Shown here: positions 45,401 through 58,862 of the stretch, in pieces
How positions within the stretch are numbered: the first letter of the stretch is position 1
How the letters are laid out: each line of letters begins with the position of its first letter
Assembly (NCBI GenBank): GCA_000507305.1
Contig: DF241516.1
Location: 1-64,000 of the forward strand
DNA: 64,000 nt
Direction of reading: 5' to 3'
From: Breviolum minutum Mf 1.05b.01
Taxonomy: Eukaryota; Sar; Dinophyceae; Suessiales; Symbiodiniaceae
Translations under genes and position numbers: made by a program
The notes under the pieces: generated by a model
What the model was told of the DNA's origin: nothing
Seen by the model: only the letters and a program-made list of their open reading frames with translations
The model's database searches: none

Positions 45401-48400
45401 CTTCCATGCTGCCCAATGGTAAGCCGACTCCATGTCCTGGAGGCACCTCTCCAAGTTGCGACGTTTGACGTTTTTTTAGACTTTAGACTTTTTTCCACCG
45501 GAAAAAACGGGAACGTGTTTTTTTTGGTGGGGACGACTCTTCCACACAAACCGTCCGTATATTTATGTATATATATATATATATAATAACTCAAATATAG
45601 ATTAAAAGGAGAAAAAGATGTGTTTTTTTTTAAAGCTGAAAAATAATTCCTCCTGCTCTGAAACTTTCGCCAACTGGCTCGTTTCACATCTGGCATACTT
45701 GTATCACTAGAGGAGTCCCCCCGCTGTTTCTTTCAAGTTTCTCGCAAGTGGTGTTTCACCATATGAAACCTGCAATCTGGCGCCTTGCAGTGTACTGGGT
45801 TCAGTCGAACCAGAAGTGATCCTTTGCCACTTCCATCTACGGCATCCTGGTGCAGAGAGATCACCAGTGAAAGGAGTTGGTCAACACCTGCAAGGAAAAG
45901 AAACACAGTCGTCATGCTATACAGAATCCATAATTGAAATCATACAAAAAGAGAAAATGTAACACAAAAAATGAAGGAAGATCTGCTAGATAATTTGTTT
46001 TTGATTGAAAAATGTATAACACACACCACATGCCATTGATGTGTTCACCCAAACCGGCAATTTTGAGGCCTCGCTGGTAACCCGAACGCTGGGAATGGCA
46101 AGGCCCCCGCCACATTCGATGACCACCACAGCAGCACCGCGCTCTTGCAACTGGGATAACCACCTTGGTCACCAGGTGGGGGGGCAACCCCAAGCAATTA
46201 CAAAAATAGCCATGAAAACTGGCAGGATAATTGATCATGGATATCATGGATTCAAGATGGATGCAATGAATCATTGGGGATTTTCATCATCTCGGTGAAT
46301 TCTTTGAGTTTGACATGTGATCAGCCAACCAAAGGAAACCAACAGGGTCTTTTGTGAAAAAGTGAAGGATGACTTGAATAGAATCTAAACCAAAATTGAA
46401 GAAGGAAAAAATAACTCGCCAGTCATAAGGTCGCGGCTGGTTAAAAGCGTTGCCTCTCTCAATGGAGGCTTTTGAAACCTCAGCGCCCCCCCAATGAACC
46501 CAACCGACAACGGAACACATTGGTCAAGATGTAAAGAGCTCATAGCTGACCTTTGCGATTTCCACTCATTCCCAACAAAATCCATGTGACAGGTTTTTTT
46601 GGGAGAAAGCTGCAAAAGTATCTTTGGAAATTCTTGGAACTTTGATCTTTTACATGTACACAAGCAAGAAATTCATATTTCTAATTTCTATCTTCGGATC
46701 CAAGGAAAGGATTTCAAATCCCAACAGTTGAAGCCGCTTCCTTCCCCAAAAAATTCAGCCCAGGCTGCATTGTAGTTGCGATCATGGCAAAACCAAACCT
46801 CTGAGTTTTGGGCAAAACAAAACAGCTGTTGGATCCAAATCTCCAGATCGCCCACTTTTTTTTCGGGTATATGAACAAAATGTTGCCAACAAAAATTCAC
46901 ACAAATCACACAAATCACACAAATCTTCCAATCTTCCAATCTACAAAAAATGTCCGGCAAAAAAATTCAGCCATCAACCATCAACCATCAATCGACCAAC
47001 CATGAAGCGCAACACCAAGACGCATTGGGTCTCGCCAGGCGTCCGCAACGTGGGCAGAGGAAGCAGCTGCGTTGCAAGGACTCTGCGCTGCGAAAACGTA
47101 GGGCCTCCGAGGCCGCCAGGCTTTTTTTGGGAAAAGAAAACATGGAAAGTTCAAATATTTCAATGGATGCATCCAGACCCCAACTGGCTTGGTGACTCTG
47201 TCTCTTGTTTTTGGTTGGCAGAGAAGGAGGGCGCACATGGTTTGTTTTCCATGCTTCGACTTGTTCGACAACAAACCACAAAATTGCTGTAAAAACAGTC
47301 ATATCTTAAAAGGTTTAGTCTCTCCAAAGCCTATCATTTTGTTTGAATGAGCACCTTTTTTTTACGGTGGCACAAACTGAGAAGTGTTTTGGGTGGTTTT
47401 CACGGAGTTATAGATATTTTTCTATACATGTTTTCATTATATTTGATGTACCCACAACATGAGATGAGTCGTGATGAACTCTCTCAACTTTTGCCCCAAA
47501 ACAGGCTTTGGAAGCTTCTGATCATCAAAATTAGAAAATTCCCCCCATTTTTTCCATTTTTCCATGATTCCGTCTTCCTCCGGTCAATCCTCGACTCTAG
47601 GGTCCCCGCACCCCTTCATCCACCTCTCTCTCCAAGTCGTCGGGAATGATTTCTGCTGACCAAACTTCATCAGAGGCATCTTCTTCAAGTCCACGGCACC
47701 TCGATGAGGTCTCAGACATTTCACCAGCAAGTGGGAAAAAACCAAGGAACCAACAGAAACAGGCTAAGATGGGCCTATGGCCATCGTTTCCTCAAGGTTC
47801 ACAACTGGTGTTAAGACCATGGCATACCTTAGATACCTTGAGATTCATTCCTGATCATCTTGTTTTGTCAGTGGCCAAGTCAATGATTTGGTCATGACTT
47901 TTTTGCCACATCACTCATATCAGTCATTATTTGTTACTTACAAGGCTTGATATCAGTTAAAGCCATGACCATGAACTAATTAGGTAACGACTTTATATGA
48001 TGATGTGCACATCAAGTCTTCACTAAAAAACGACAAAACGCCAGATCAAGATCTTAGTAAAACTACTTTCAAGACCATTTTAAAGCCTTGCATTTTCTGC
48101 AAAAGTTTCGGTGATTCTTTTTCCTGTTTAGTTTGGGGGTTCAGCATCTTCCGCTCCCATGCCAAATCATTATCATTCACGAATTATCTGCCTGAAGTAA
48201 AATCCTTTATATGATGTTTTCCGATTACTGACTACTAAGACCTTAATTGTCAGAGTCGTTAGTTAGTCATGACTTTGTCATTCAGTGCATCAAACTAGTA
48301 TAGTAACAGAAATAACTGGAGATATATATTGGAAGTTGATTTGAAAATGACTGGACTTGACTTCTTCATGAACAACAACTCCCAGCAAATCCACCAAGCA

Positions 48401-49892
48401 ACGTTCTCCGATCCTTGCTACACTGCAAGTGATGCAAGTCGCCATGACATGCCACGATGGTCTCTGCAGGAAAGCCAGCCTTTTGAAACATGCCATCAAT
48501 GTTGGAGGTCCAAACATAGTACGGCTTTCCTTATGGACACATAGATGGATGGCTCTTTTGGATGCTTGATGTTCGGAATTATTAGCTGTCCCAGAACAAA
48601 AACAAACAAAGGACAAATCAAATCAACACCATCTTAATGCATCTGTGTCCCTTCTATGTTCACGTCTGAAGCATCAGCCGATGTATTTTCTTGCCCACCA
48701 AACAGGATGAACCAAACCGCAATGTCCATGACAGACCGAGGTTCGTAAGCTCTTGGCCCACTTCAACAACACCTCATATCCTGCAGTCATTTGGAGAGGT
48801 TTTTTTAGTTTGGGTCTGGTGTTTCCATTATTTTTCTCACACGAGGACTAGGCCACTAGGCATTGGTGTTTAACTGTTTAACCAATCTCATGTTTTTGGA
48901 ACTCGGTCTTTTATTTTGCATCTTCTCATGGAGAGAGACCCTCAACCTTCAGCTCCTGCATGGGGTTTGCAGCGTCGATACATGGAGAGCTGCGTGTAGT
49001 TGATGCCCCAGGCAAACCTTGACTGGAGGTGAGAGATCTATGGCACGTCATGGCATGGGGTCGTGACAGCCCACGGCCCCGATGTTGACTTGTGCAGCAT
49101 GATGCTACAAAACCATACCGTTCAGACTTCGGAATTATAATATAGTACTATATGGAGAAGATTACTGTTTTCAAGACCATATGGAATGTGGAGCCATTTG
49201 AAAAACTTTGGCAGTTCTCTCTTTGGCTGTGTCATGTCACAAAGGGTCCTCGCTGAACCACTTGTCATCGCTCATCTCCTGCACAAATAACCACCACCAA
49301 CAACTGTCAGTGTTATGGCGTCACCACTGTTGTCCTCAAAGATTTCCAACATCCCCATGGAAAAAAGGAGATGTCGCTCCTCATAGCTCATGGCCAGCTC
49401 CTTATCTTTGAAAAGTCCCGTGGAGCCTCGAAAATCTGGAAGCCCACTATCCACACCCATACCTGCACCTGCCAAACTCAATACACCAAGGTCAAGAGCT
49501 GAATGAAAAACGAAGATCCCCCCCTCCAAGTACTGCACTTCTACAACATCTTTTTTTGGGGGGTGCCGACATAGCCAGGAAAACCTCTTCTTCGTAGGAT
49601 GGGAAATTTCACGTGCCTGCCGTGAAGATCAAGGCATCGCAGCTGGAAATGGCCTTCGCGTCCAATCTTGTCGCATCCAAAAAGGGTGGGTGGAAAGAGT
49701 TGAAAAAAGGTGTGAATAGAAAAACAAAAAAATCATGCACCATTTTCCATCATGCACCATTTTCCATTTATGAAAAAGTACATGGTATTCGCGCCATTTC
49801 CCTTTGAAGAAACACATGGAAAAATATTCATTGCGCAGCTTAAAATATCATCGGATTGAAGCCTTCGCGGCTCGTTCCAGAGCAGATTCAAC
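45401..49892 (-). CDS. Sirtuin (SIR2 family NAD-dependent protein deacylase / ADP-ribosyltransferase)
   Basis: Exons: 49863-49892, 49617-49653, 49335-49468, 48947-49017, about 48745-48780, 48424-48524, 47612-47699, 47024-47087, from 46798, 46070-46150, 45770-45887, about 45650-45675 and 45401-45446. Motifs in order: LIFTAGAGMGVDSGLPDFRG (NAD-binding GAG and PDFRG), FAWGINYTQLSMYRR, PHAGAEGYEVLLKWAKSL, WTSNIDGMFQKAGF (TSNxDG), ACHGDLHHLQC (catalytic His and first zinc Cys), CFLCPRCGRLARPN (zinc pair plus RPN), ECGGGLAIPSVRVTSE, LLVRLNPVHCKAPD and GHGVGLPLGSME. This GAGMGVDSG subtype is bacterial-like. The usual MFGD after RPN is replaced by FCHD, which may alter catalysis or mean a wrong exon border. 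Most but not all junctions match in phase; both ends are open. It overlaps no other gene. Confidence 0.88.
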
Positions 49893-50045
49893 CTGACATT
49901 GGCCAGGTAACTGACTCTTGTGCCATCCATTTTTTCGTTTTCAAAATGGACCTCTTGCTTTGAGTTTGGGAGTTTGGGAGTTTGTGTGTGTGTGTGTCAC
50001 TGTTTTGGTTTTTTGCTGCTGTGTTTGGTGCTGCAATGTTCTATA

Positions 50046-50160
50046 TGAGTGTTTCCGAAAATAGGGGTAAAACCCCAAAATGGATGGTGAAAATAATGGA
50101 AAACCCAATTAAATTGGATGATTTGGGGGGAAAACCCACATTATTTTTGGAAACACCCAT
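50046..50160. mobile_element. Family B foldback element
   Basis: GAGTGTTTCCGAAAATAGGG at the left and TTATTTTTGGAAACACCCAT at the right; the interior matches 45180-45275. It lies just upstream of the first recognised sirtuin exon, so it is probably in its first intron. Confidence 0.92.
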
Positions 50161-50545
50161 ATGTACCAACTCTCAAATCCACAACCCTTCAAACCACCAT
50201 TTCCCGCCTCCGAAGGTGAAGTTGCTCCAGGCACATGATGAGCATCGCGATGCTCCAGGTATACTGTGCTCATAGGCCATAAGCTTTGGGGGCAAGTCGT
50301 GGAGAGTGTGGGATTAGATGAGAAGCCAATCACGAATATGTGAAGACAAAGAACATACATGCAACATGCATTGCGTATTGTATTTTTTGGACAGCGGATG
50401 ATAACCTCATCACATGAAACTGCAAAAGAAAAGTTCCTAAAAAAGACTTCACTCTGTTCGTTTTTGGGGTCCCAGTCATGTACCATGAGACTTTCCCAAA
50501 CCCCCCCGTTTTGGAAAAGTTGTTGGTTTCACCTTGAGCCATGAT

Positions 50546-50700
50546 TCAGCCAGCCACCAACAGCAGCAGGTGAAACCCTCCAAGACATCGGCCGCATCTC
50601 ATCTCCCTGAGTCTCCCAAACACATCATCAGTGCCACCTCTAAGGGACATGTGCTCAGGGTAGCTGGGTGACCTCAGAGTTTCACCCATGGATTTGAAAA
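50546..50700 (-). CDS. Possible terminal exon, unidentified
   Basis: Minus-strand frame SPSYPEHMSLRGGTDDVFGR, then LREMRCGRCLGGFHLLLLVA to a stop at 50546. GC-rich and composition-like coding, with a Cys pair. It may be the end of the gene upstream of the sirtuin. Confidence 0.35.
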
Positions 50701-50769
50701 TCGAAGCAGCTTGGCAAAGTGGGCAAAATGCCAAAACAAATTCGCCCGGCTCATAAATAGTGTGTAAAC

Positions 50770-51520
50770 TTGTTGGGCTTCTTGGTTGGGTTGGGTTGGG
50801 TTGGGTTGGTGGGTTGGTTGATTGGTTGTCTTAGTATTCCACATGTCATATCTACTCAGCTACTCCATGGCTGTGTTCGAAACAGAGCGTTGGCGTGTAA
50901 CAACAAATCACTACATTCAGTCAGGCACGTGGTTCAACATTGAATTTTACAGGTTGGTCGGTTGGTCGACGCAACACAACGGCGGTACAAACAATCACGA
51001 AGCTATGATATACTTTGGCGGAACAACCATCAATCTGTCAACGAGCCCAACAACGGCTCTACACGACATGTGTCTACCACTGCACATCACCTCCGGTCAA
51101 CAACAGAACCAGATGATGGTGAGCTGAGTGAAACAAACATCCCAACAACCAACTAGCAACTACTGAGGCTTGCCGCCACAACAAGGGGGACATCTTCAAC
51201 AAAATGCCACGTACTACCACAGCTTCAGGTTCAACAAACCAGCAACTACTGGCAGCAAAAGAGCTGTCATCACAGATTCACTACAATGTGATGGTGAATG
51301 CAACAGATGGAAACACCAACACCACTGTGACGACCATTGACAAGAACAAATGGTTGTCAACTCAAGGGGGGGGGGGGTTAAGATTTAATATGCCACAGTA
51401 TCATCACCTCAACATGCAAAGATAGTATGGCTAAACACCAGGGCCCTTGAGTATATCGCATTTTACATTGGTTCCTTGGTTCGTTGGTTCAGCGGTTGGT
51501 TCCAGCATTCTGTAGGAATT
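50770..51520. repeat. GGTTG-rich imperfect repeat region
   Basis: A run of GGGTTGGGTTGGGTTGG at 50785-50815, CAACAACC-rich segments at about 50990-51160, and TTGGTTCGTTGG segments at 51470-51500, so the region can fold on itself. No gene seen; a run of nine G lies at 51366. Confidence 0.5.
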
Positions 51521-51529
51521 GTACTGGAA

Positions 51530-52750
51530 CCAGTAGATCAAAGTGGTGATAGACCGCTGTCAGAATTTTTGGGAAGAAACAAACCTTCAGAAAAGATAAA
51601 ATTGGATTCAGCAATGACATGGCTACCAGCCAACAGGGTGCTGGGAGCCATACATTTCACATTCTTCCAACATCCAACCACCAAAAAACCCGTGAGATTT
51701 TTCAATTGCCAATGGTCAACTGGTCATTTTACATTGCTCAATTGGGTTTTTGTTGGCCCTATAGGGGCCCCTTTTTTCATTGGTCAATCGGTGACTGGAT
51801 TCCCAGGTTCGCAAGCCTGGAGTCTGTCTGGATGGCCACTAACACCTGCCGGCTTTTTGAGGCTTCAAAAACATAAGGAGCAGCCATCTGATGCCACGAA
51901 AAAAAACCCTTACTACTTTCCATACTGGTTGGTTAATAAGGATCCCTTATAATGGTTTATTATAATCCCTATGTAACTGGGTAGTATAATCCCCTATATA
52001 CCCGAAACAACAAGGGTTTTTTTCATTGCTCATTTGATGCTACTCTCTTTTAAAATGTCATATAAGAGTCATACAGTCATACATGGAACTTGCAAAATCT
52101 CATACCTTGAGGTAGTTGATATTAAGATATCGTCCTCCAAAAATGACATTCTAAACTTTTGAGGCTTCATCCTACAGCTCCAACTGTGCTTCGCCGAAGC
52201 GCATTGGCGTTGGTTTGTACCAGTCGCTTCGCAGCATCCCATCTCGAGGCATAGGCCGTGGGGAAGGATCCTTGACCTGACAGCAAGTTGGGATCCGCTG
52301 CGGCCTGCTTCCACCGCTGACTATGACTGAGGTAGACGCTCAATGCAAACCACATGGCACCACTGTCCAATGCCTGTCCAAATTGTGTCTACTACGTGTC
52401 ATCTTTGGGTGGTCAAGGTGGTAAGGCCGGGTGCTACTTCACCACTTGTCAACCACTGGGGCCCTGGCAGGAAACACTGTAGTGTCGCCAATCTGCGCAG
52501 TGGCTTGACTAGTCCAAAAAAAAACAAACACAACTTGACAATGACATAGCCCCAAGTGCCTAGTCATTTGGGTATACTCCCTCTGTTTCTTTTCATCTTC
52601 CACAAGTCCATTTCAAAATGCCCTGCCCATCAGAGCCTGGCTCACCATTTTCCTGAAGCTGCAGCTGGAACAACAACTTGACTGCAAATGACAAACCACC
52701 TTGGGCCCTGGCTCATATTCGTCCTTTTTCGTCAAATACCTAGCCAACCC
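51530..52750. other. No confident gene; one possible foldback element
   Basis: AAAAAACCCTTACTACTTTC at 51901 and CAACAAGGGTTTTTTTC ending near 52024 form an inverted pair about 125 bp apart. A GC-rich patch at 52170-52330 may contain an exon on the minus strand. The rest is not interpretable. Confidence 0.35.
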
Positions 52751-52761
52751 AGCGCACTCAT

Positions 52762-52863
52762 ACCCTCCCTAAACCAACATGGCCCCTGAAAAACAGGCCT
52801 TCGCAGCAAAGATAAGTAGTCTTCCAACAATCCATTTTCGGGGGCTGAATTAGTTTCACTTAC
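52762..52863. mobile_element. Family A foldback element forming a splice donor
   Basis: Left arm ACCCTCCCTAAACCAACATG; right arm, read on the minus strand, GTAAGTGAAACTAATTCAGC. The interior AAAATGGATTGTTGG matches other family A copies. The right terminus directly abuts the exon end at 52864 and supplies its GTAAGT. Confidence 0.82.
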
Positions 52864-52901
52864 TCTAACCCACTTCGCTCCTGCCTCAAGGATGGATCCA
52901 T
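52864..52901 (-). CDS. Short exon of an unidentified gene
   Basis: 38 nt between the acceptor TTGTTTTCAG and the donor AGA|GTAAGT, reading GSILEAGAKWVR. Both splice signals are excellent. Neighbouring exons were not identified with confidence. Confidence 0.5.
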
Positions 52902-53459
52902 CTGAAAACAAAAAATTGTGGATTCTGGTTTCCTGGTTCAGAAACACCTCGAATCCCTATATATCTTCCCTTCCCACCCAACACCAGTGGAGCACGTATC
53001 AATGAGCTTCTGCAGGCTTGGCGAAGATAAAACCTCGCAATCAAGGTGCTACCTACTGCAGAGGAAAATTACTCAAAAACTGATGATGCAAAAATCAAAA
53101 ATCCGAAGCCCTTTCAATGGGAAGTGTTTCGCGCTTTCACCGGACCTGCTGGTTGGGGGACAAACTTCCTCCGGGCAGCTCGCGAACCTCTTCAACCTTC
53201 ACCTCCAAAACTCCAAAAAAACCTCACATCCGAAACTTTCCTCCGAACCCTGCGAAACCTTCCACTATGCCGGGAACCTTCAGAACCCCCGAAAGGTTCC
53301 AAGACCCCCGGGCCACCTCCAAAACCTATGCGAAGACCCCGTATACATGCCGATGCTGGGGGGGAACTGTTGGAAGTGACAAAATATTTATCAAAAAATC
53401 AACAAGTAATGCCTGAGAAATATCCAACAAAATCCAACTGGACCAAAAATTAGCCGCTT

Positions 53460-56400
53460 TCGAACTTTGATCATGGCCACCATGGCCCGTGCTTCCAACA
53501 CCAGGCACCCCCACCAGTGGCCGATAAGTGATTCCCTCATGTCGCACCTGATGAGGATACATCATCAAACCATCAACTAAATGAGTGGATCTACAAACAT
53601 GCTTCCACATCACCAAAATGCTCGCTTCGTTCCGAAATCTCAGGAATGCATACCAAAATTATGAAAAATGTGTTTGTAATACCCTGGAGCCAATTTTTTG
53701 CAACAGCCGCAACAGCCGAGATCCCCCACACCAGAGGCTCGAAAAAAACAAGTCGCGGTTTGGACCAGCTGCCTGGCAACGGAGGTTTCGTATACGGGAG
53801 GATTTCATGTCTTCAACAAGGAGAAAGCGTCAAGGAAATGCACCTTTGCTGACACAACACCCGGTCATGCCAAATGGCACTGTAATTGTAATCTATGTAT
53901 TTGATCAGCGTACAGGATGTGAGGAACGTGGAGAGTGTGGAGGACATGGAGGACCGGGTGGGGTCGACGCGGTAACTAGGGCCCATCCATATCCAATAAA
54001 TGAGACGTCGAGACGTCTCCAGCTATTCCAGTTTCAGCAAAACAACATGTTGCTGAAGCGAGTTGAAATAAGTATAAGTACAGTTTTCAGACATCGCATT
54101 GCTGTTAAAGTGGGGCCAGGTGGTCTACAGGTTCGCTGAAAAAAGACTCTAGCAGCTCGCCGGACCTTCAAACAGCAACATCACCATCCCTCCAAAAGAA
54201 AACGGCCAAGAAAAAATCCTAGTGTCCAACCTTTCTCCTCGAAAAGCAACAAAAACCAGACCTAAACAAAAAAAACAAAAAAATCATCAACCGATCATCT
54301 CTCTAAGACTCTAAGCCTTCAGCCCACATCACTGCGCCCCAAGTCTGCCAGGGAGACGCCATAGGTGCTAACGCCTCAATCAACTCCTCCAATGGAAAAG
54401 GAGCTCCCTTTTCAGCCTGGCGGATGAATCATGCCTCAATATGGTGGGTCCCCATTTTCCGGTGGCCTGCAATTTTGCAGTTTGCCCCAAGTAATAAACC
54501 CTTACAATTCCCAGGCATACTGAAACCATTCTTGTGGTAAGGTATCAAGTATCATCTTTTAGAGAGAAGACATCCAGTAGTAAGATTGTGGCTGTTTCCC
54601 TTGAACAGCTTCCAAAATCGTCGACATGTTCAAGGACCCTTCTTTCAGAAACTGAACATGATTGGAGCTTTGGATCCAAAACAAGCATCTGAAACCATCG
54701 AAAGGTTGCCTAGTAAATCATGGTGTCAAACCGCACCCTTTTCCATCGGAAAAAGCTCCAACTACCCATCCAACAAACCCACCTCATCACCATCTAAGGC
54801 ACGTCGCACACCTGCCACAGCATCCAGCACGTGGGGAAGCCATGATTCACGGGTGTAGAGCCATAATACTCCCAAGTAGAGCTGTCGAAGGCTGCCTGGA
54901 GAGGCAGTTTTTTAAAATGAAGAGCAAGGCGGAAAAGCGGAGAAATTCAAACAAAAGACTTCCTATATGTGCATATATATATATATACATATATTTACAT
55001 AGATATAGAATGACTATATCATTTCACCAACCTGGAAAATGCTGACATAAGGAAAACCTCCTAAGGTCCTACAGTATATAAAATTCTCCTGAAAATATGC
55101 CGTCACTATGACTTGACCAGACATGTGAATCGAACATGTCACACTCAAGAACACTCCATCCGCGCCTGGTGTGGTGGTCATTTGCGCCTCAGATTTTTCG
55201 ATTCATCGCATCCATCGTTATCTCACCTTCCACCCTTCAAATCCTTCGGCAGCCAAGGTACCATTCTTGAAGCACCAAGGTGATTCTGCCAAAACTCGTC
55301 CACCTCTCGCAGCTCACAGGAGGCTGACTTGTTTTTTTCTTGGCATTAAGAAGATGGTTGCAGTTTTTACAGAATACACCAGGAATATCCTCCGAGAAAA
55401 ATGGTGTCTTCTCTTGTTTTGAGTTCTCATAAAGACAAAAAACAAACGCCCTTTCCTGCGACTCGTCACTATTTTTCCACTCAACGCAACTGTTTCCGAG
55501 GCATTACTTGCCACCTCTGTGGAGGTCACACTTTTGGCAGCTTCCATGCGAATCCTGTCAAGAAAATAGAGCTTGAGAGCCCATTTAACATCATAGAAAC
55601 TCTCTGTTTTGGAAGAAAATCATCCCAAAAAACACATTTTGGACATAACAAATATAAATCCTTTTTCACAGAACCAGATTAAAAACGGATTTTGTTGCAA
55701 TCTGCTTTTTCAGAAAACATCCAACCCCCAGATCCAATTCCAAGGCATCCATCGCCATGGTTCTCTCCAACCCATCCATCATCTCCCTGCCTTTGCCAAC
55801 GTGCTCGGAGATCCAAGGTCTTCGCGAAGCCTTTCCAATAGGCCTCCAGCATCCCATGCCTCGACGGCATCCAGCAGGTAGATAACAAGATCTCCTCCAC
55901 ACACCGTAGACCATCAAAGGCCTCGGGTGGGTCACGTAACTGACTCAGCCCCAAAAAAGCAACCAAGGACAAATCATCCAAGGACAAATCATCATCCAAG
56001 GACCATAAAAAAAACGAAGTGTTCCTAAAAATCACGGGTCATTCACAACTTGTACCACCAGAAAAATCTTCTCCCTGGCTTTTTTTGGGTAAGATGCACA
56101 TATTTTGTACAAACTTTTCACCAAGTCTTTCTAGTAAAAGTTTGTCTTCCCCGTTTCCTGGAACCGATCTTCACCTTGGCCAAAACCTGATCCAAGACTT
56201 CACGATCCTGGCAGAAATGGTGAAGAGATGAATACTCCTGGAGATCATGGATGAATTTTCATGCGTAACATTGCGAATATTTACGAATATTGCCAATATG
56301 TATCAATCAAACCATTCAGGTGGTCAAGGTTGGTGATGAACTTTTTCTGATTTTTTGTTCGGAAAGGGAACCTTTTTAGAACAGGGATTATCATTTGGGG

Positions 56401-57935
56401 ATCTACCTATACATAGAATAGTAAACCACTAACCTTACCCACCAACTCACTCACCGACTACAAAAGCATTCACTTCCTCATGATGGTTTTTTACAAACTG
56501 CTTCTCTTGAACGGTCCAGCTTCGTGCCATCCATGGAACACTTCAATTCAAGAAAACCACGAACAAAAGAAAAACACATCGATGGCATATAGAAATTTTA
56601 ATCCATTTTGAATCATCCCACAATGATGAATCCCACCATTGATAATGGATATACCCCAAATATGTTTAACATAGATACCCAAAAATAACCTTTGTGTGGA
56701 AGGAGATACATTTTCAAAACCATCGTTTTTGGGTATCTATATTAATGTTAAATTTCGGGGGTGTATGAACCCCTTCCACTTCAAACCAACTCAGCATCTT
56801 CCCAAAAAATACCTTCCACCTCTGGAATGTGCTGCCAGAGGTGACGTACCAAAGGACCTCCCAGTGCAACCTGGCGTCATATTTAACAAGCAAAAACCAA
56901 AAGTGGAGCTCTCTTTTTGGAGGGGGGGGAACTATGATAAACTCACTGATACCAAAACAGAGATAGCCATCAAATGTCAACAGACATGGCCATTAATCCT
57001 TGGACGATTCGCGCAAGCCATGCACCTCTTGAAGTACACGCTTCGCATTTCTCGACTCTGAGGACCTCGGTGAACCCAACCCTGGATGGCCCCAACCCCC
57101 CTCCTTCCACTGGGTGATCCCAGCTTTCGGTGATTTCTTCATTTCATCACCAGAAATTCCAAACAAAAACTGGTTCACATGATTATATACCTGGATAAAG
57201 CCGTTCCAGCTTCAAAAAAAAAACACGATTTGGGACACATGATCGGAATGGATCTCAAAGGTGAGTGAAAATGATTTGGAGCCAATATGTAGCTGGACAA
57301 CATCATCTGTCACCTGTATCCTTCCAGGAACTTACGAAATCTGGGAGTCCCGGCGTCACCGTGAAATTCACTTCCATCAAAAGGCCTTGAGAACCTTCGG
57401 CCAGTTGGGAGGGGTGTGAAAAGAGGTTTCTCAAACGAAGAATATCTGGGAGTTCAAAGTTATGATAAGTTCATAGCAAGGCACCAATTGAAAGTACTGT
57501 ATGCCCCTTGGTACCTTTTTTTCCTCTGAGTCTCCGATGTGTCGAGTCTACACACTTTTCGGACAAAGACGACAAAAAGCTGTGACCACTGTGGTTTGCA
57601 CCTGACAAGCGGCCAAAATACTGTTGCTCTGCATTCAGCTGCATATCTCCAAAGACCTTGAAATCCAACCAAAAATGCCATACAAAAAGAACATGGGTGA
57701 AATCCCCACACTGACGGTGTGACCTGCACTCTTAGTTTTTTTTCCAATCCAAGAAAACAAACGCGTTTTTTTTCCACCATACAATCCCTTGGGCCCACCT
57801 CTAATGCTCCACATACCGCCGTGCAACCAGTCGCTGCAGCCAGGGTCCCTGGGGTTTCACCTGCATTGTCCACAAAGTCCTGGTCGAAAAAGTCGCACAG
57901 CAAAACCAAAACTTCACCCTCAGTCCACAAAATCA
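53460..57935 (-). CDS. Scattered probable exons, unidentified gene or genes
   Basis: Exon-like minus-strand segments: about 57862-57916 (GEVLVLLCDFFDQDFVDNA, donor GTGAAA); 57608-57662 (VFGDMQLNAEQQYFGRLS between TTTCAAG and GTGCAA); 56170-56215 (DREVLDQVLAKVKI); about 55790-55900 (DLVIYLLDAVEAWDAGGLLE); about 55500-55560 (RMEAAKSVTSTEVAS); about 53700-53770 (SWSKPRLVFFEPLVWG); and about 53470-53570 (HQVRHEGITYRPLVGVPG). Each has GC-rich codon use. They cannot be chained reliably and may belong to more than one gene. No family recognised. Confidence 0.35.
56650..56766. mobile_element. Family E foldback element
   Basis: ATACCCCAAATATGTTTAAC with CATAGATACCCAAAAATA at the left; TTTTTGGGTATCTATATTAA with TGTTAAATTTCGGGGGTGTAT at the right. 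The two arms pair over more than 35 bp with a short interior. Confidence 0.85.
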
Positions 57936-57939
57936 ATGA

Positions 57940-58790
57940 GATTTTACGGTTTCAAGATTTTCTGCTTCTACAACTCTTGGTGTTTTCTCTCGCCCTTAAA
58001 TACCAGAGTTTTTTCATCAAGTCTGTCGTTGGAAAAATCCAATGTCCGTAACGTTGACGAAGCGATTCGTGGTTTGCAAACGATCCAGGATCATGAGCGT
58101 GGTTAACCTCAGCCGGCAAAGCCATGTAGCAGCACCTTCTCTCTTCTCTCCTTTTCTTTCTTTTCTTCTTATTTTCTTATTTTCTTCTTCACCACGTGGA
58201 AGATGATAGGGAAAAACCATTTCTGAGTTGCATGTCTGACCCAGTAGACTTTGGAGTTTACTTTGTACAGTTCTCTAACAGTTCTCTATATTTTCTGTGT
58301 AGTTCTGCAACAAACCCTTCAGAATTCAGCTATGGCCCTGGCACATCGCCCCCTTCAGCTGCTCGGTGAAGGGCCATTCCTTGAAAGGCACAAGGGGTCC
58401 CTCAAGCACGGATTGAGAAAAGTTGAAAAAACTCGTGTATCACAATTTTGCCTTTGGGGTCTACTGTCTTGGCACCTTCAGGCGTTGTGTTTGGAAGCCT
58501 CTGGCATCATTTGTTGTGGCATGGCTTGCGTTGCCCGGACGTTTCGGAACGGCGAACACAAGCGCGTTCCACGGCTTTTGCTAATTTCGTGCACGTGGCG
58601 CAGGATTTGTTGTCCTCTATTTCTCTTCCTTTAAGTGCGAAAGTGACGTTATCAGACAAACATTGTTCAAAAGTTGGGGAAGTCATTGTCTTGATACGTC
58701 ACTGTGGATATTGCGACTAGGCAAGTTGAAGAATCATCAAATTTGTCAAGTCTACCAAGAAATGTAAGGCCAGATGTTAGATTTTCTTGT
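57940..58790. other. No confident gene
   Basis: 58320-58720 is GC-richer and two plus-strand frames stay open for 90-127 codons, but neither has recognisable motifs or clear splice borders, and the minus strand is also partly open. A pyrimidine-rich block lies at 58135-58195. Confidence 0.35.
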
Positions 58791-58798
58791 GTTGAGAA

Positions 58799-58830
58799 TC
58801 TATCTATCCGTCTCTCTATCTATCTCTCTA

Positions 58831-58862
<32 letters not shown>

